NCBI RefSeq assembly: GCF_913566895.1
Contig: NZ_CAJYCN010000002.1
Span: 124,001-188,000, forward strand
DNA length: 64,000 nt
Reading direction: 5' to 3'
Source: Listeria ilorinensis
GTDB lineage: Bacteria > Bacillota > Bacilli > Lactobacillales > Listeriaceae
The translations under genes and the position numbers were made by a program. Under the pieces are notes generated by a model that was not told the origin of the DNA, made no database searches, and saw nothing but the letters and a program-made list of their open reading frames with translations. Shown here piece by piece: positions 9,281-17,661 of the stretch (positions are counted from its first letter, which is position 1; every line of letters starts with the position of its first letter).

Positions 9281-10843
9281 TTATTTTGCGTATTCGACTG
9301 CCCGTGTTTCCCGAATAACAGTCACTTTAATATGACCCGGGTAATCAAGTTCGTCTTCAATGCGTTTACGAATGTCACGTGCCAATCGATATGCAGCTAA
9401 GTCATCAATCGCTTCCGGTTCAACAAGAATCCGAACTTCACGACCTGCTTGAATGGCATATGATTTTTCAACGCCTTCATAAGACTCTGAAATTTCTTCC
9501 AGTTTTTCAAGACGACGAATGTAATTTTCGAGTGTCTCACTGCGAGCACCTGGTCTAGCCGCAGAAAGTGCATCTGCTGCAGCCACTAAGACGGCAATTA
9601 CAGAAGTTGGTTCTGTATCTCCGTGGTGGGACGCAATACTGTTGATTACCACTTCGTTCTCTTTATACTTCGTCGCAAGTTCGACTCCGATCTCAACGTG
9701 ACTACCTTCAATTTCATGATCAATCGCTTTTCCGATATCATGCAAGAGACCAGCACGTTTCGCCATCGTCACATCTTCCCCTAGCTCACCAGCCAATATC
9801 CCCGCAAGTTTTGCCACTTCAAGGGAATGGTTGAGAACATTTTGCCCGTAACTTGTACGGTAGCGCAAGCGACCCAGAATTTTGATAAGGTCAGGATGAA
9901 TTGAATGAATGCCAACTTCAAAAGTAGCTTGCTCACCAACTTCACGAATATGCTCGTCCACTTCTTTTCTGGCTTTGTCCACCATCTCTTCGATACGAGC
10001 TGGGTGAATCCGACCGTCTTGTACGAGTTTTTCAAGAGCAATCCGCGCAATTTCACGCCGAATCGGATCAAAACCAGATAAGATGACTGCTTCCGGTGTA
10101 TCGTCAATAATCAGATCGATACCCGTTAAGGTTTCAAGTGTCCGGATATTACGGCCTTCACGACCAATAATCCGCCCTTTCATTTCGTCATTTGGAAGCG
10201 TTACAACGGATACTGTCGTTTCTGACACATGGTCCGCCGCACAACGCTGAATCGCGAGAGATAAAATATCTTTTGCTTTTTTATCTGCTTCTTCCTTCGC
10301 CCGGTTTTCTGTCTCTTTCACCATAATCGCGGTATCATGAGATAATTCTTCCTCTACCTGGTTAAGGATGATTTGCTTCGCTTCATCTTTTGAGAGTCCA
10401 GAAATTCTTTCTAATTCTGCTTGCTCTTTTTGCATCATCTCAGCGATTTTGCTTTCCTTTTCTTCAATATGTTGTTGTCGTTTACTGATACTCTCCTCTT
10501 TTCTTTCAAGTGCTGCTTCTCGTTTACTTAAAGAAGTATCTTTACGGTCGAGGTTTTCCTCCCTTTGCAATAAGCGATTCTCAGATTTTTGCAGTTCTCC
10601 TCTTCGCCCACGAAGTTCATTTTCGATTTCAGTACGTAACTTATGACTCTCTTCCTTTGCTTCAAGCAGTGCTTCTTTTTTCGTTGTTTCCGCTTCCTTC
10701 TTTGCATCTTCAACGATCAATTCCGCTGTACCGCGCGCCGCAATGAGTTTCTTTTGTGTACTCGATTTATTGATAAGTGAGCCAACAACTAAACCGACGA
10801 TCAAGAAAAGCAAGCTGGAGATGATTGTGATTGCAATACTCAT
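9281..10843 (-). CDS. rny: Ribonuclease Y
   Basis: Membrane-anchored endoribonuclease that starts decay of many mRNAs. From ATG 10843 (MSIAITII), preceded by AAAGGAGGTGTAAGG, the product is 520 residues, the same as B. subtilis RNase Y; eight upstream codons were dropped. It has an N-terminal membrane helix (3-25), a long charged coiled coil (about 30-200), a KH domain containing [15 protein letters not shown], and an HD domain with [10 protein letters not shown] and [10 protein letters not shown]. The gene has its own promoter at 11028-11056 and a long structured leader. Confidence 0.97.
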   Translation of the reverse strand: MSIAITIISSLLFLIVGLVVGSLINKSSTQKKLIAARGTAELIVEDAKKEAETTKKEALLEAKEESHKLRTEIENELRGRRGELQKSENRLLQREENLDRKDTSLSKREAALERKEESISKRQQHIEEKESKIAEMMQKEQAELERISGLSKDEAKQIILNQVEEELSHDTAIMVKETENRAKEEADKKAKDILSLAIQRCAADHVSETTVSVVTLPNDEMKGRIIGREGRNIRTLETLTGIDLIIDDTPEAVILSGFDPIRREIARIALEKLVQDGRIHPARIEEMVDKARKEVDEHIREVGEQATFEVGIHSIHPDLIKILGRLRYRTSYGQNVLNHSLEVAKLAGILAGELGEDVTMAKRAGLLHDIGKAIDHEIEGSHVEIGVELATKYKENEVVINSIASHHGDTEPTSVIAVLVAAADALSAARPGARSETLENYIRRLEKLEEISESYEGVEKSYAIQAGREVRILVEPEAIDDLAAYRLARDIRKRIEDELDYPGHIKVTVIRETRAVEYAK

Positions 10844-11022
10844 CCTTACACCTCCTTTGGTATTCAATTTACGTTATCATTATGTCGGTGGTCGAATAAA
10901 AATTCGACACAAAGTGTATTTTCCATCATCACCAAACAGGCGGATGATGCCCGTTCGATTCTGTTGCTTAGACTCTGTTCAAAAATCTGATTGAACAGAC
11001 CACAAGCAATGTAAAATATACA
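10844..11022 (-). promoter_or_regulatory. rny 5' leader with three stem-loops
   Basis: The predicted transcription start near 11021 leaves about 178 untranslated bases before rny. It holds three separate inverted repeats: TCTGTTCA/TGAACAGA at 10974-10981 and 10992-10999; CATCATC/GATGATG at 10924-10930 and 10943-10949; and GTCGAAT/ATTCGAC at 10891-10897 and 10902-10908 with an AAAA loop. None has a U-tract, so they are not terminators. No gene is seen in this stretch. Confidence 0.55.
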
Positions 11023-11027
11023 ATTTA

Positions 11028-11056
11028 ATTTTATAGGTGAATAAGCTTAATGTCAA
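11028..11056 (-). promoter_or_regulatory. Strong candidate sigma-A promoter for rny
   Basis: Minus-strand -35 TTGACA at 11051-11056 (consensus) and -10 TAAAAT at 11028-11033 with 17-base spacing. It is the best promoter match in the rny-recA gap. Confidence 0.7.
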
Positions 11057-11118
11057 GGAAACCATCAAACCTTCTCAAAATAAAATCAGCTTTTCATAAA
11101 TGCAAAAATGACCTGTCT

Positions 11119-11207
11119 AAAAAAGAGCGCCGCTTTCTCTTATAGAAATAAAATCAGGTGAATTAGCATTCATCACTCTTCTCTATTTCTAAGAAAAATC
11201 AGCGCTC
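11119..11207 (-). terminator. Long structured terminator after recA
   Basis: GAGCGC (11125-11130) pairs with GCGCTC (11202-11207). Inside, TCTTATAGAAATA pairs with TATTTCTAAGA with one bulged base, and a small apical stem GGTGAAT/ATTCATC lies within. On the minus strand the outer stem is followed by TTTTTT. It is a nested three-part fold of over 80 bases, much larger than usual. Confidence 0.7.
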
Positions 11208-11214
11208 GTCTCGT

Positions 11215-12258
11215 TTATTCGTCTTCTAATAAATTAAATTCTTCCTTCTCATCAGGCACAGAGTTTGTTCCACCATCAATATCATACTCTTGGCGAACAC
11301 GTGCTGAAATCTCATCACGAATTTCTGGATTTTCTTTCAAGAATTGTTTTGCATTTTCACGGCCTTGACCAATACGTTCTTCTTTGTAAGAATACCATGA
11401 ACCGCTCTTATTGATAACATCTACTTCGGCAGCCATATCTACAAGTTCACCTTCACGTGAAATCCCTTGTCCATACATAATGTCCACTTCAGCAACTTTA
11501 AATGGTGGTGCCACTTTATTTTTCACAACTTTGATCTTAGTTTTATTCCCAATAACATCTGTTCCTTGTTTCAATTGTTCTGCTCTCCGAACTTCTAAAC
11601 GAACGGACGAATAGAATTTAAGCGCACGCCCACCAGGAGTTACTTCTGGGTTTCCGAACATAACCCCTACTTTTTCACGAATTTGGTTAATGAAGACAGC
11701 AATTGTTTTCGATTTGTTAATAACGCCGGATAGTTTCCGAAGCGCCTGACTCATCAAACGTGCCTGTAAACCAACGTGAGCATCACCCATTTCTCCTTCG
11801 ATCTCAGCGCGTGGCACAAGAGCTGCCACGGAGTCAATAATCAGAATGTCTACTGCTCCGCTACGTACAAGCGCTTCAGCGATTTCTAGTGCCTGCTCCC
11901 CTGTATCAGGTTGTGAAAGAAGTAATTCATCAATATTGACGCCCAAATTCTTCGCATAAGCCGGATCAAGCGCATGCTCCGCATCAATAAATGCCGCAGT
12001 ACCTCCTTGTGCCTGTACTTCAGCAATCGCATGAAGGGCAACCGTTGTCTTACCAGAACTTTCAGGTCCATAAATTTCAATGATTCTTCCTCTTGGATAG
12101 CCACCTACCCCTAAAGCAATATCCAGTGCTAATGAGCCACTTGATACAGTGGAAATATTTTGATCGGTCTGCTCTCCTAGTTTCATAATAGAGCCTTTAC
12201 CAAATTGTTTTTCGATAGCTTTGAGTGCTTGATCTAAAGCCGCTTGACGATCGTTCAC
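11215..12258 (-). CDS. recA: RecA recombinase
   Basis: ATP-dependent strand-exchange protein and SOS coprotease. The 347 residues include Walker [10 protein letters not shown] at 64-72, the [15 protein letters not shown] Walker B region, the conserved QALRKLSG and [15 protein letters not shown] (loop L2 area), and an acidic C-terminal tail [11 protein letters not shown]. The start is GTG preceded by GGAGG. Its own sigma-A promoter and a LexA-like box lie upstream, and a terminator separates it from cinA. Confidence 0.99.
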   Translation of the reverse strand: MNDRQAALDQALKAIEKQFGKGSIMKLGEQTDQNISTVSSGSLALDIALGVGGYPRGRIIEIYGPESSGKTTVALHAIAEVQAQGGTAAFIDAEHALDPAYAKNLGVNIDELLLSQPDTGEQALEIAEALVRSGAVDILIIDSVAALVPRAEIEGEMGDAHVGLQARLMSQALRKLSGVINKSKTIAVFINQIREKVGVMFGNPEVTPGGRALKFYSSVRLEVRRAEQLKQGTDVIGNKTKIKVVKNKVAPPFKVAEVDIMYGQGISREGELVDMAAEVDVINKSGSWYSYKEERIGQGRENAKQFLKENPEIRDEISARVRQEYDIDGGTNSVPDEKEEFNLLEDE

Positions 12259-12335
12259 GTTTTTTCCTCCTCTTGTATATCCTTTTACATGTATCTCTTT
12301 TCTTTATTCTCTATCCAATTAAAACTTCTACACAT

Positions 12336-12364
12336 ACTATACCTTATTTCATTTTCCGGCGCAA
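12336..12364 (-). promoter_or_regulatory. recA promoter
   Basis: Minus-strand -35 TTGCGC at 12359-12364 and -10 TATAGT at 12336-12341 with 17-base spacing, leaving a leader of about 70 bases. Confidence 0.65.
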
Positions 12365-12372
12365 GCAAAAAG

Positions 12373-12386
12373 CGAATAAATGTTCG
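12373..12386 (-). promoter_or_regulatory. Candidate LexA (SOS) box of recA, inside a hairpin
   Basis: Minus strand CGAACATTTATTCG fits CGAAC-N4-GTTCG with one mismatch and sits 8 bases upstream of the recA -35. The same bases form the stem GCGAA/TTCGC flanked by A and T runs, so the site also looks like a second terminator behind cinA. Confidence 0.65.
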
Positions 12387-12420
12387 CTTTTTTTATTTTT
12401 GCTCATTTTGAATAAGAAAA

Positions 12421-12468
12421 GGACGACCTGCTTATCCCCATTATAACGGGTCAAAAGCCTTGTCGTCC
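12421..12468 (-). terminator. Terminator after cinA
   Basis: GGACGAC (12421-12427) pairs with GTCGTCC (12462-12468), with a short inner CCC/GGG stem; the minus strand then reads TTTTCTTATT. It insulates recA from cinA. Confidence 0.75.
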
Positions 12469-12503
12469 AATACTTTTTTAACGCACTTTACAGCATTTTC
12501 AGC

Positions 12504-13784
12504 TTACTTGTCATTTTTTCGATCAGAAGAAAAATCAGGATGTGCTGCCAAAAAGGCACGAATCAATTGAAAGCCTTGTTTTACGGCACGACGTCGATTA
12601 TGATTACGATCGCGCCCAAATGAGAATAAATAGGTCTCTGTTTCGTAGCCGTTTACACTGAGACCTATCCAAACAGTTCCAGGTGAATGTCCTTCAAGAC
12701 TTCCTGGTCCGGCTGCTCCGGTGAAACTAATCCCCATTTCAGTTTGGTAAAGCTGCCGCACATTTTCCGCCATTTCCTTTGCACAAGCCGAACTGACAAC
12801 GCCATGCGTTTCGATCGTTTCAGGCGAAACATGCAGGATTTCTGCTTTTGTTTCCGTTTGATAGGTCACAACACCGCCTTTAAATATCTGTGAGATACCT
12901 GTTGTTGCTCCCAGCTCGGCCTGAAATAAACCAGCTGTCAAACTTTCTGCTGCTGAAATCGTAATGTTCTCAGCTAATAGCTTATCTGTCACAATCTTCG
13001 CCAGCGTCTCATCTCCATATCCATACAAATAATCGCCATCGATTGCCAAAATTTCCTGCTCTGTCTTTTTTAGTAATTGCTGCGCTTCTTCCTTTGTAGC
13101 TGAACTTGCAGTAATCCGAACTTCTACTTCATTATCAGAAGCATACGTCGCAATGGTGGGATTCGTTTGCTTTTCAATCAACTCCGCTAAATCAGCTGCT
13201 AGTTTTGATTCTCCAATCCCATAAAAATGCATAATCAAGGATTCTAAGTGAACGGAATCGCCATCCATAGAGGTAGCAATCAAAGGTTTCGCATACTTTA
13301 AAAACATTGGCTCCATTTCAGATGGCGGACCAGGAAGAAGGAAGTACGTATGAGTATCATTTGCCAAAGTCATTCCGCAAGCAAAGCCAAAATCATTTTT
13401 TAAAACTTCTGCTCCGTCAATGTAGAGTGCCTGCCGCTTATTATTTTCCGTCATCTGCACAGCACGGCTTTCAAAATAATCGGTAATTTTCTTCAAATGA
13501 AATTCATCCATAACAAGCGTTTTTCCCAAGTGTTCAGCAAGGATCTGTTTAGTTAAATCATCCTCTGTCGGTCCTAAGCCACCTGAAAAAAGCAACAGGT
13601 CACTCCGCTTCTCTGCAATTTCAATTGCCTCTCTTAGCCGTGTAGGGTTATCTCCTACAACGGTATGATAATACACATATACGCCAAGCCCTGCGAGTTC
13701 GCGCGACAAAAAAGACGCATTTGTATTCGTAATCTGTCCTAATAATAATTCCGTTCCTACTGCAATAATTTCTGCTCGTTTCAC
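12504..13784 (-). CDS. cinA: CinA, competence/damage-inducible protein with NMN deamidase-like domain
   Basis: Two-domain protein: an N-terminal molybdopterin-binding-like (MoCF) domain starting KRAEIIAVGTELLLGQ and containing LFSGGLGPTEDDLT, and a C-terminal CinA domain with SAAESLTAGLFQ and GAAGPGSLEGHSPGTVWIG. Members hydrolyse NMN or ADP-ribose in pyridine-nucleotide recycling. The GTG at 13784, about 12 bases after GAGAGG, gives 426 residues; the longer frame from 13841 adds 19 unlikely residues. The recA-cinA order is conserved in Firmicutes. In L. monocytogenes pgsA comes immediately upstream; here 8 kb of mannan genes lie between. Confidence 0.95.
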   Translation of the reverse strand: MKRAEIIAVGTELLLGQITNTNASFLSRELAGLGVYVYYHTVVGDNPTRLREAIEIAEKRSDLLLFSGGLGPTEDDLTKQILAEHLGKTLVMDEFHLKKITDYFESRAVQMTENNKRQALYIDGAEVLKNDFGFACGMTLANDTHTYFLLPGPPSEMEPMFLKYAKPLIATSMDGDSVHLESLIMHFYGIGESKLAADLAELIEKQTNPTIATYASDNEVEVRITASSATKEEAQQLLKKTEQEILAIDGDYLYGYGDETLAKIVTDKLLAENITISAAESLTAGLFQAELGATTGISQIFKGGVVTYQTETKAEILHVSPETIETHGVVSSACAKEMAENVRQLYQTEMGISFTGAAGPGSLEGHSPGTVWIGLSVNGYETETYLFSFGRDRNHNRRRAVKQGFQLIRAFLAAHPDFSSDRKNDK

Positions 13785-13863
13785 CAAACGCCACATCCTC
13801 TCTACTTTACTACTATACCAATCGCCCACTCCTAGCATCAAGTATCTTATCTTCAGATTTTAG

Positions 13864-13892
13864 TTTACTTTTGTTCGTAAAAAAAATATAAT
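13864..13892 (+). promoter_or_regulatory. Promoter of the mannan-locus repressor gene
   Basis: Plus-strand -35 TTTACT at 13864-13869 and consensus -10 TATAAT at 13887-13892 with 17-base spacing. The predicted start is near 13899, where the operator-like palindrome begins. Confidence 0.65.
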
Positions 13893-13900
13893 TAATCATA

Positions 13901-13912
13901 TAAATATGTTTA
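13901..13912 (+). promoter_or_regulatory. Operator-like site A at the repressor gene +1
   Basis: TAAATATGTTTA, one base different from the perfect palindrome TAAATATATTTA found twice around the GH125 promoter. Covering +1 to about +14, it would let the repressor limit its own synthesis. Confidence 0.5.
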
Positions 13913-13925
13913 TTTAGGTGATAAA

Positions 13926-15035
13926 ATGAAAAAACGACTGTTATATCAGCAAGTTCACGAAAAACTTGTAACAAAAATTCAAAGCGGGAGTTTGCCTGTT
14001 GGCGAAAAACTGCCTTCCGAGGCTGAACTGATGAATGAGTTTGGGGTCAGTAGCATTACACTCAAAAAGGCACTTGAATTGTTAAAAACGGAAGGCTATA
14101 TCTCCAGAAGGCCACGCGTAGGTTCATACGTCATCAGCGATCGCCCCGCCGCTGAGCATTCCGAGACGCGTACCTTTGATCGGCCTTTAATCGGCTGTGT
14201 GATGACGGACTTTGACGATACATTCGGTACAAAACTCCTTTCCGGTATGCTTGATGAGGAGGAAGGCAAAGCCCATTTACTTCTCAAGAAATCACATGGC
14301 GATCTCCATTTGGAAGAAAAAATCGTTCAGGAATTCATTGAAATGAATGTTGCTGGGCTTATCATGCTTCCAGCTAGCTCCAAATTTGTCAGCCCAGCCT
14401 TATTAGAACTAGCCACACAAAAATTCCCGCTGATTGTTTTGGATCGTTCACTCGAAGGTTTGCCGATTTCTTCAATTAGTACTGATAATATAACCGCAGC
14501 TAAAATGATTACCGCCCTGCTTTTCCAAAATGGCCACCAAAATATCGCCATGATGACATCCAAAAGTGAAGTTTCTACACTTGAAAACCGGATTGACGGC
14601 TTCATACGGGCACATGCTTCCTTCCACAATACTTATCAGGAAGATTATATTTATCGAAAAATCGAGTCTGTTATTCCTAATTCGAATGTAGCCGTAGATA
14701 CAGATATTGCCCATATTGTCGACTTTCTACAAGCACGCCCTGAAATTACGGCAGTGGTCGCAGCAGAATACAATATTGCTTTGATGCTCAGACAGGCCTG
14801 TAAAGCTCTCGGCAAAAAGATTCCTGAGGATTTATCAATCGTTTGTTTTGACCATCCGGATCAATATTTTGATCATCTCGCTTTTCGGTTTACGCATATC
14901 AAGCAGTCCCAATACAAAATGGGTAAAAAAGCCATTACTTCGCTACTCGAACAAATTATTCATCCGGAAAAAGTTCAAAAACATGTATTCGATCCCGTTA
15001 TTATTGAAGGTGACTCCGTGTACAAGCGAAATTGA
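13926..15035 (+). CDS. AraR-like GntR/LacI-type transcriptional repressor of the mannan locus
   Basis: A 369-residue regulator with a GntR winged helix at about residues 5-72 (KLPSEAELMNEFGVSSITLK, then GYISRRPRVGSYV) and a C-terminal LacI/periplasmic-binding-type sugar sensor at about 88-365 (PLIGCVMTDF, FPLIVLDRSLEGLPISSIST). This order is that of AraR of Bacillus, which releases DNA when it binds its sugar. The ligand here is inferred to be mannose or an alpha-mannooligosaccharide from the neighbouring genes. AGGTG precedes the ATG. It is the only plus-strand gene of the cluster, convergent with the GH76 gene and divergent from cinA, and its promoter carries the same palindrome as the operon. 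Confidence 0.85.
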   Translation: MKKRLLYQQVHEKLVTKIQSGSLPVGEKLPSEAELMNEFGVSSITLKKALELLKTEGYISRRPRVGSYVISDRPAAEHSETRTFDRPLIGCVMTDFDDTFGTKLLSGMLDEEEGKAHLLLKKSHGDLHLEEKIVQEFIEMNVAGLIMLPASSKFVSPALLELATQKFPLIVLDRSLEGLPISSISTDNITAAKMITALLFQNGHQNIAMMTSKSEVSTLENRIDGFIRAHASFHNTYQEDYIYRKIESVIPNSNVAVDTDIAHIVDFLQARPEITAVVAAEYNIALMLRQACKALGKKIPEDLSIVCFDHPDQYFDHLAFRFTHIKQSQYKMGKKAITSLLEQIIHPEKVQKHVFDPVIIEGDSVYKRN

Positions 15036-15045
15036 GCTGAAAATC

Positions 15046-15089
15046 AAAAAACGAGCAGGAAGCGGCATTTCGCCTCCTGCTCGTTTTTT
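15046..15089. terminator. Bidirectional terminator between repressor and secreted GH76 genes
   Basis: ACGAGCAGGA (15051-15060) pairs with TCCTGCTCGT (15075-15084), flanked by A and T runs on either side, so it ends both convergent transcripts. Confidence 0.9.
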
Positions 15090-15100
15090 ATGCCTATACA

Positions 15101-16630
15101 TCAGTCATGAAGTTCGATAGCAAGTTGATCAAGATTAAGATAATTGGTACTTCCTGTAGCAGCATCCAGATCAAGCGTGATCGCATTTGAACCAGCCGAA
15201 AGTGGTACCGTCACTTCAGTTGTTTCCCAATCATCCCAGCTGCTAGTTCCCGCGAATACTAGATTCTCTGGATCCTGATCAGCTACTTCAAGCGATCGAA
15301 CTGCTTCTCCATTTGCTGCACTATAACGGAAAGAAAGGGAATAATCCTTCGTTTCTTTCACATTGACATGAAACGTCACACTCGTTCCCGAATTGATCCA
15401 GCCGGCCAGATACCCTCGGCCACTGAAACCCGCTTGCGAATTTTCGGAATCAACACCACTTCGCACAGCGTTTTCTGCCTCATAAATGCCGTTTCCTTCC
15501 ACAACACCTGTATAATTATCTGGTTCAGCCTGCATCAAAACAGCCACCGATGCGGCAGCAGAAAGACTCTGGATTGCATCCGTATCTGATGTTGGTGCCG
15601 TCCAATCATAGGCACCAATCCCTTTTTGGTTCAAATGATTCACAGCCTGTGTCGCATTATCCGTCAGAAATCCCTCATATTGCGTTTGTCCAGCTTTATC
15701 CGCCAAGTCACGCAAACTGCGCGTCAGAATCGCTTTAAATCCGCCTGTATCATCCTGACCTTCATAAAGTAGCGTTTCCGAAGACGTCATATTTTGGATC
15801 GCCCAATTGACTGCGGTATTGGCTTCATTCAAATATTTTTCATCCCCTGTTGACAGATACAGCTCTAGTGCAGCTGTCGCATAAGTCCCGCTGTTATAGG
15901 TCCAATCCCAGCTATAGATGACATCATCACCAGAAATATGATCTAAAATATGACCATTGTTATAAAACCGCTCTTCTAACCAAGCAAAAAGCGTCTCTGC
16001 TTTTTCTAAATAAGAAGTCTCTCCAGTTGCGGCATATAGATGCATCGCCGTGTAAACAGCTGTTGCATTTGTGGCGACATTTTTTTCATTTTTGTCGCCA
16101 TCTCCAACATCGACATTTTTCCACCAGATTCCGCCACCATAAGTATCATCTTGAAATTGATAAATGTAATCGAACATTTCCTTCGAAGTCGTCAAAAAGC
16201 GTTCTTCACCTGTCATTTCATAGGCTCGAATCAATCCTTTTGCCCACCAGCCAATATCATCATTCCAGTCATTGTTGCGAAAATCAGGATATGCTGCATA
16301 AAAGCCATCATAAATCTGATCGATCATTACGCGCGAATCAGCGCTCCCGGTCCGCGCGTAACGATCAAGTTCCATTTCAAACAACTGTGCTTCCCACCAG
16401 TAGTCCGTATAAAGTCCGCCTTCCGGACCAACTGCATGTTCGCTGTGAATCTCATGGTCGCTGTAGGTATAGAAATACTGCTCGTTACCATCCCAATACG
16501 TGTTTGTAAAGTCTTCATAGGCTTGATCCCGTTGTTCCGCCGTAAAAGCTTCCGTATCGATTGGTGCAGCAAATGGTACAAGTACCGATGCCAGCAGTGC
16601 TCCTGACAGCCATTTCTTCATCTCCATCAC
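15101..16630 (-). CDS. Secreted GH76 endo-alpha-1,6-mannanase with C-terminal carbohydrate-binding module
   Basis: Predicted extracellular enzyme hydrolysing alpha-1,6-mannan. It has a basic and hydrophobic N-terminus (KKWLSGALLASVLVPFAAP) as a Sec signal, cleaved probably near residue 28. The GH76 (alpha/alpha)6 domain spans about 30-360, with the catalytic aspartate pair in DWNDDIGWWAKG at residues 124-125. After a short linker, residues about 375-507 (IYEAENAVRSGV, GFSGRGYLAGW, YLNLDQLAIEL) form a CBM6/CBM35-type jelly-roll. There is no LPXTG or lipobox, so it should be released or held by its CBM. The start could be GTG 16630 or one of the ATGs at 16627 and 16621. It is the last gene of the operon, 8 bases after the cytoplasmic GH76. 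Confidence 0.87.
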   Translation of the reverse strand: MMEMKKWLSGALLASVLVPFAAPIDTEAFTAEQRDQAYEDFTNTYWDGNEQYFYTYSDHEIHSEHAVGPEGGLYTDYWWEAQLFEMELDRYARTGSADSRVMIDQIYDGFYAAYPDFRNNDWNDDIGWWAKGLIRAYEMTGEERFLTTSKEMFDYIYQFQDDTYGGGIWWKNVDVGDGDKNEKNVATNATAVYTAMHLYAATGETSYLEKAETLFAWLEERFYNNGHILDHISGDDVIYSWDWTYNSGTYATAALELYLSTGDEKYLNEANTAVNWAIQNMTSSETLLYEGQDDTGGFKAILTRSLRDLADKAGQTQYEGFLTDNATQAVNHLNQKGIGAYDWTAPTSDTDAIQSLSAAASVAVLMQAEPDNYTGVVEGNGIYEAENAVRSGVDSENSQAGFSGRGYLAGWINSGTSVTFHVNVKETKDYSLSFRYSAANGEAVRSLEVADQDPENLVFAGTSSWDDWETTEVTVPLSAGSNAITLDLDAATGSTNYLNLDQLAIELHD

Positions 16631-16638
16631 TCTCTTTT

Positions 16639-17661
16639 CTATTTTTTAGATTTTGCCACCATCTCAAGTGCCATCATCCCGCTGAGCTCAGCTGAAAAGG
16701 GGACCTTTGAGGCAGCCGGCTTATGCCAATCCATCCCCATAAGTAAATGCCCTTCTTTTTCTGCATTTGCTACTAAAATCTCGCAGCTTTCTTCCATAAA
16801 ATTCAAGTAGCGCTGTTCTCCCGTCAGCTGATAAAGATCTTCCAAATAGCGATAGAAGATGCCTTTGAACAGACCTTCATCACCACCTTCTCCTTCATCT
16901 TTAAAGACGCCGTCCGAAACCAGCAGTTCCAAACTAATATCGGCTGTTTGTATTGCCCGTTCCAAATAGATTGCTTCCTTAGTAATACGGTAAAGGCCAA
17001 GATTAGCACCGATGTAGACACCCTGATTGTAGGTGAAAGTCCAATTTGTGTCAATTTTGCTATCCCCCATGCGATTGATACCATCTTCCACAAAGCCATC
17101 CGCACGAACGAGTACCTTCCGCTGCCAATCATAGGTTTTCAGTGCCCAGTCTAAATACTGTTTATCGCCAAGTTCTTGATATAACCAAGTGGATAAAATG
17201 ATAAAAGGGACATTCACAGGTGTGTTTTTATAATCCATTTGTGGACGTTTCCAAGCGAATCCACCTCCCATGATGTCATTCCAACCAGTATCAACCAGAT
17301 CCTGCCAAACAAAGACCGCATCCTCTAAATAAGCGTCTTTCTCCGTCACTTTATACAGTCGAAATGCACATAGCGCATTCCACAACATATCATCGTAAAA
17401 ATCGTGTCGCAGTGTACCTCCGTTTCGATTTTTGTTATACGTATAAGTTGCCTCTGCTAATTCCAAATACGCACCATTTTCAGTACGCAAAAATGCGTCT
17501 AGCCTAACATCTACAGTATGAGCCAGCCACCAGTAATTAAACACTTGATTGTCCTCCGGCGAATCTGTTGGGTAAAAATTATTCAAAAATTGTTGATCAT
17601 CTGCTGCAAAAAAGTAAGTCAAACTTTTCTGTGCTAGATCTGCATATTCATTCCAATTCAT
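16639..17661 (-). CDS. Cytoplasmic GH76-family alpha-1,6-mannan hydrolase
   Basis: A 340-residue GH76 paralogue without signal peptide or membrane segment, so it should act on imported mannooligosaccharides. The aspartate pair is in HDFYDDMLWNALCAF at residues 90-91. Other family features are FNYWWLAHTVDVRLDAF, GGGFAWKRP and WTFTYNQGVYIGANLGLY. Its ATG directly follows the stop of the binding-protein gene with no gap, so the two are coupled. It is clearly diverged from the secreted enzyme and has no CBM. It could cut oligosaccharides internally or act as an unusual exo-enzyme; sequence alone cannot decide. Confidence 0.83.
   Translation of the reverse strand: MNWNEYADLAQKSLTYFFAADDQQFLNNFYPTDSPEDNQVFNYWWLAHTVDVRLDAFLRTENGAYLELAEATYTYNKNRNGGTLRHDFYDDMLWNALCAFRLYKVTEKDAYLEDAVFVWQDLVDTGWNDIMGGGFAWKRPQMDYKNTPVNVPFIILSTWLYQELGDKQYLDWALKTYDWQRKVLVRADGFVEDGINRMGDSKIDTNWTFTYNQGVYIGANLGLYRITKEAIYLERAIQTADISLELLVSDGVFKDEGEGGDEGLFKGIFYRYLEDLYQLTGEQRYLNFMEESCEILVANAEKEGHLLMGMDWHKPAASKVPFSAELSGMMALEMVAKSKK

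Noticed and set aside
10368-10746. Cys/Ser-rich plus-strand frames opposite rny
   Set aside because: Low-complexity mirror of the charged coiled-coil of RNase Y; no start signals.
16040-16606. 188-residue and 160-residue plus-strand frames opposite the secreted GH76 gene
   Set aside because: They lie fully antisense to a gene with clear signal peptide and catalytic motifs, resemble no family I know, and have no ribosome site. They are by-products of codon use on the other strand.
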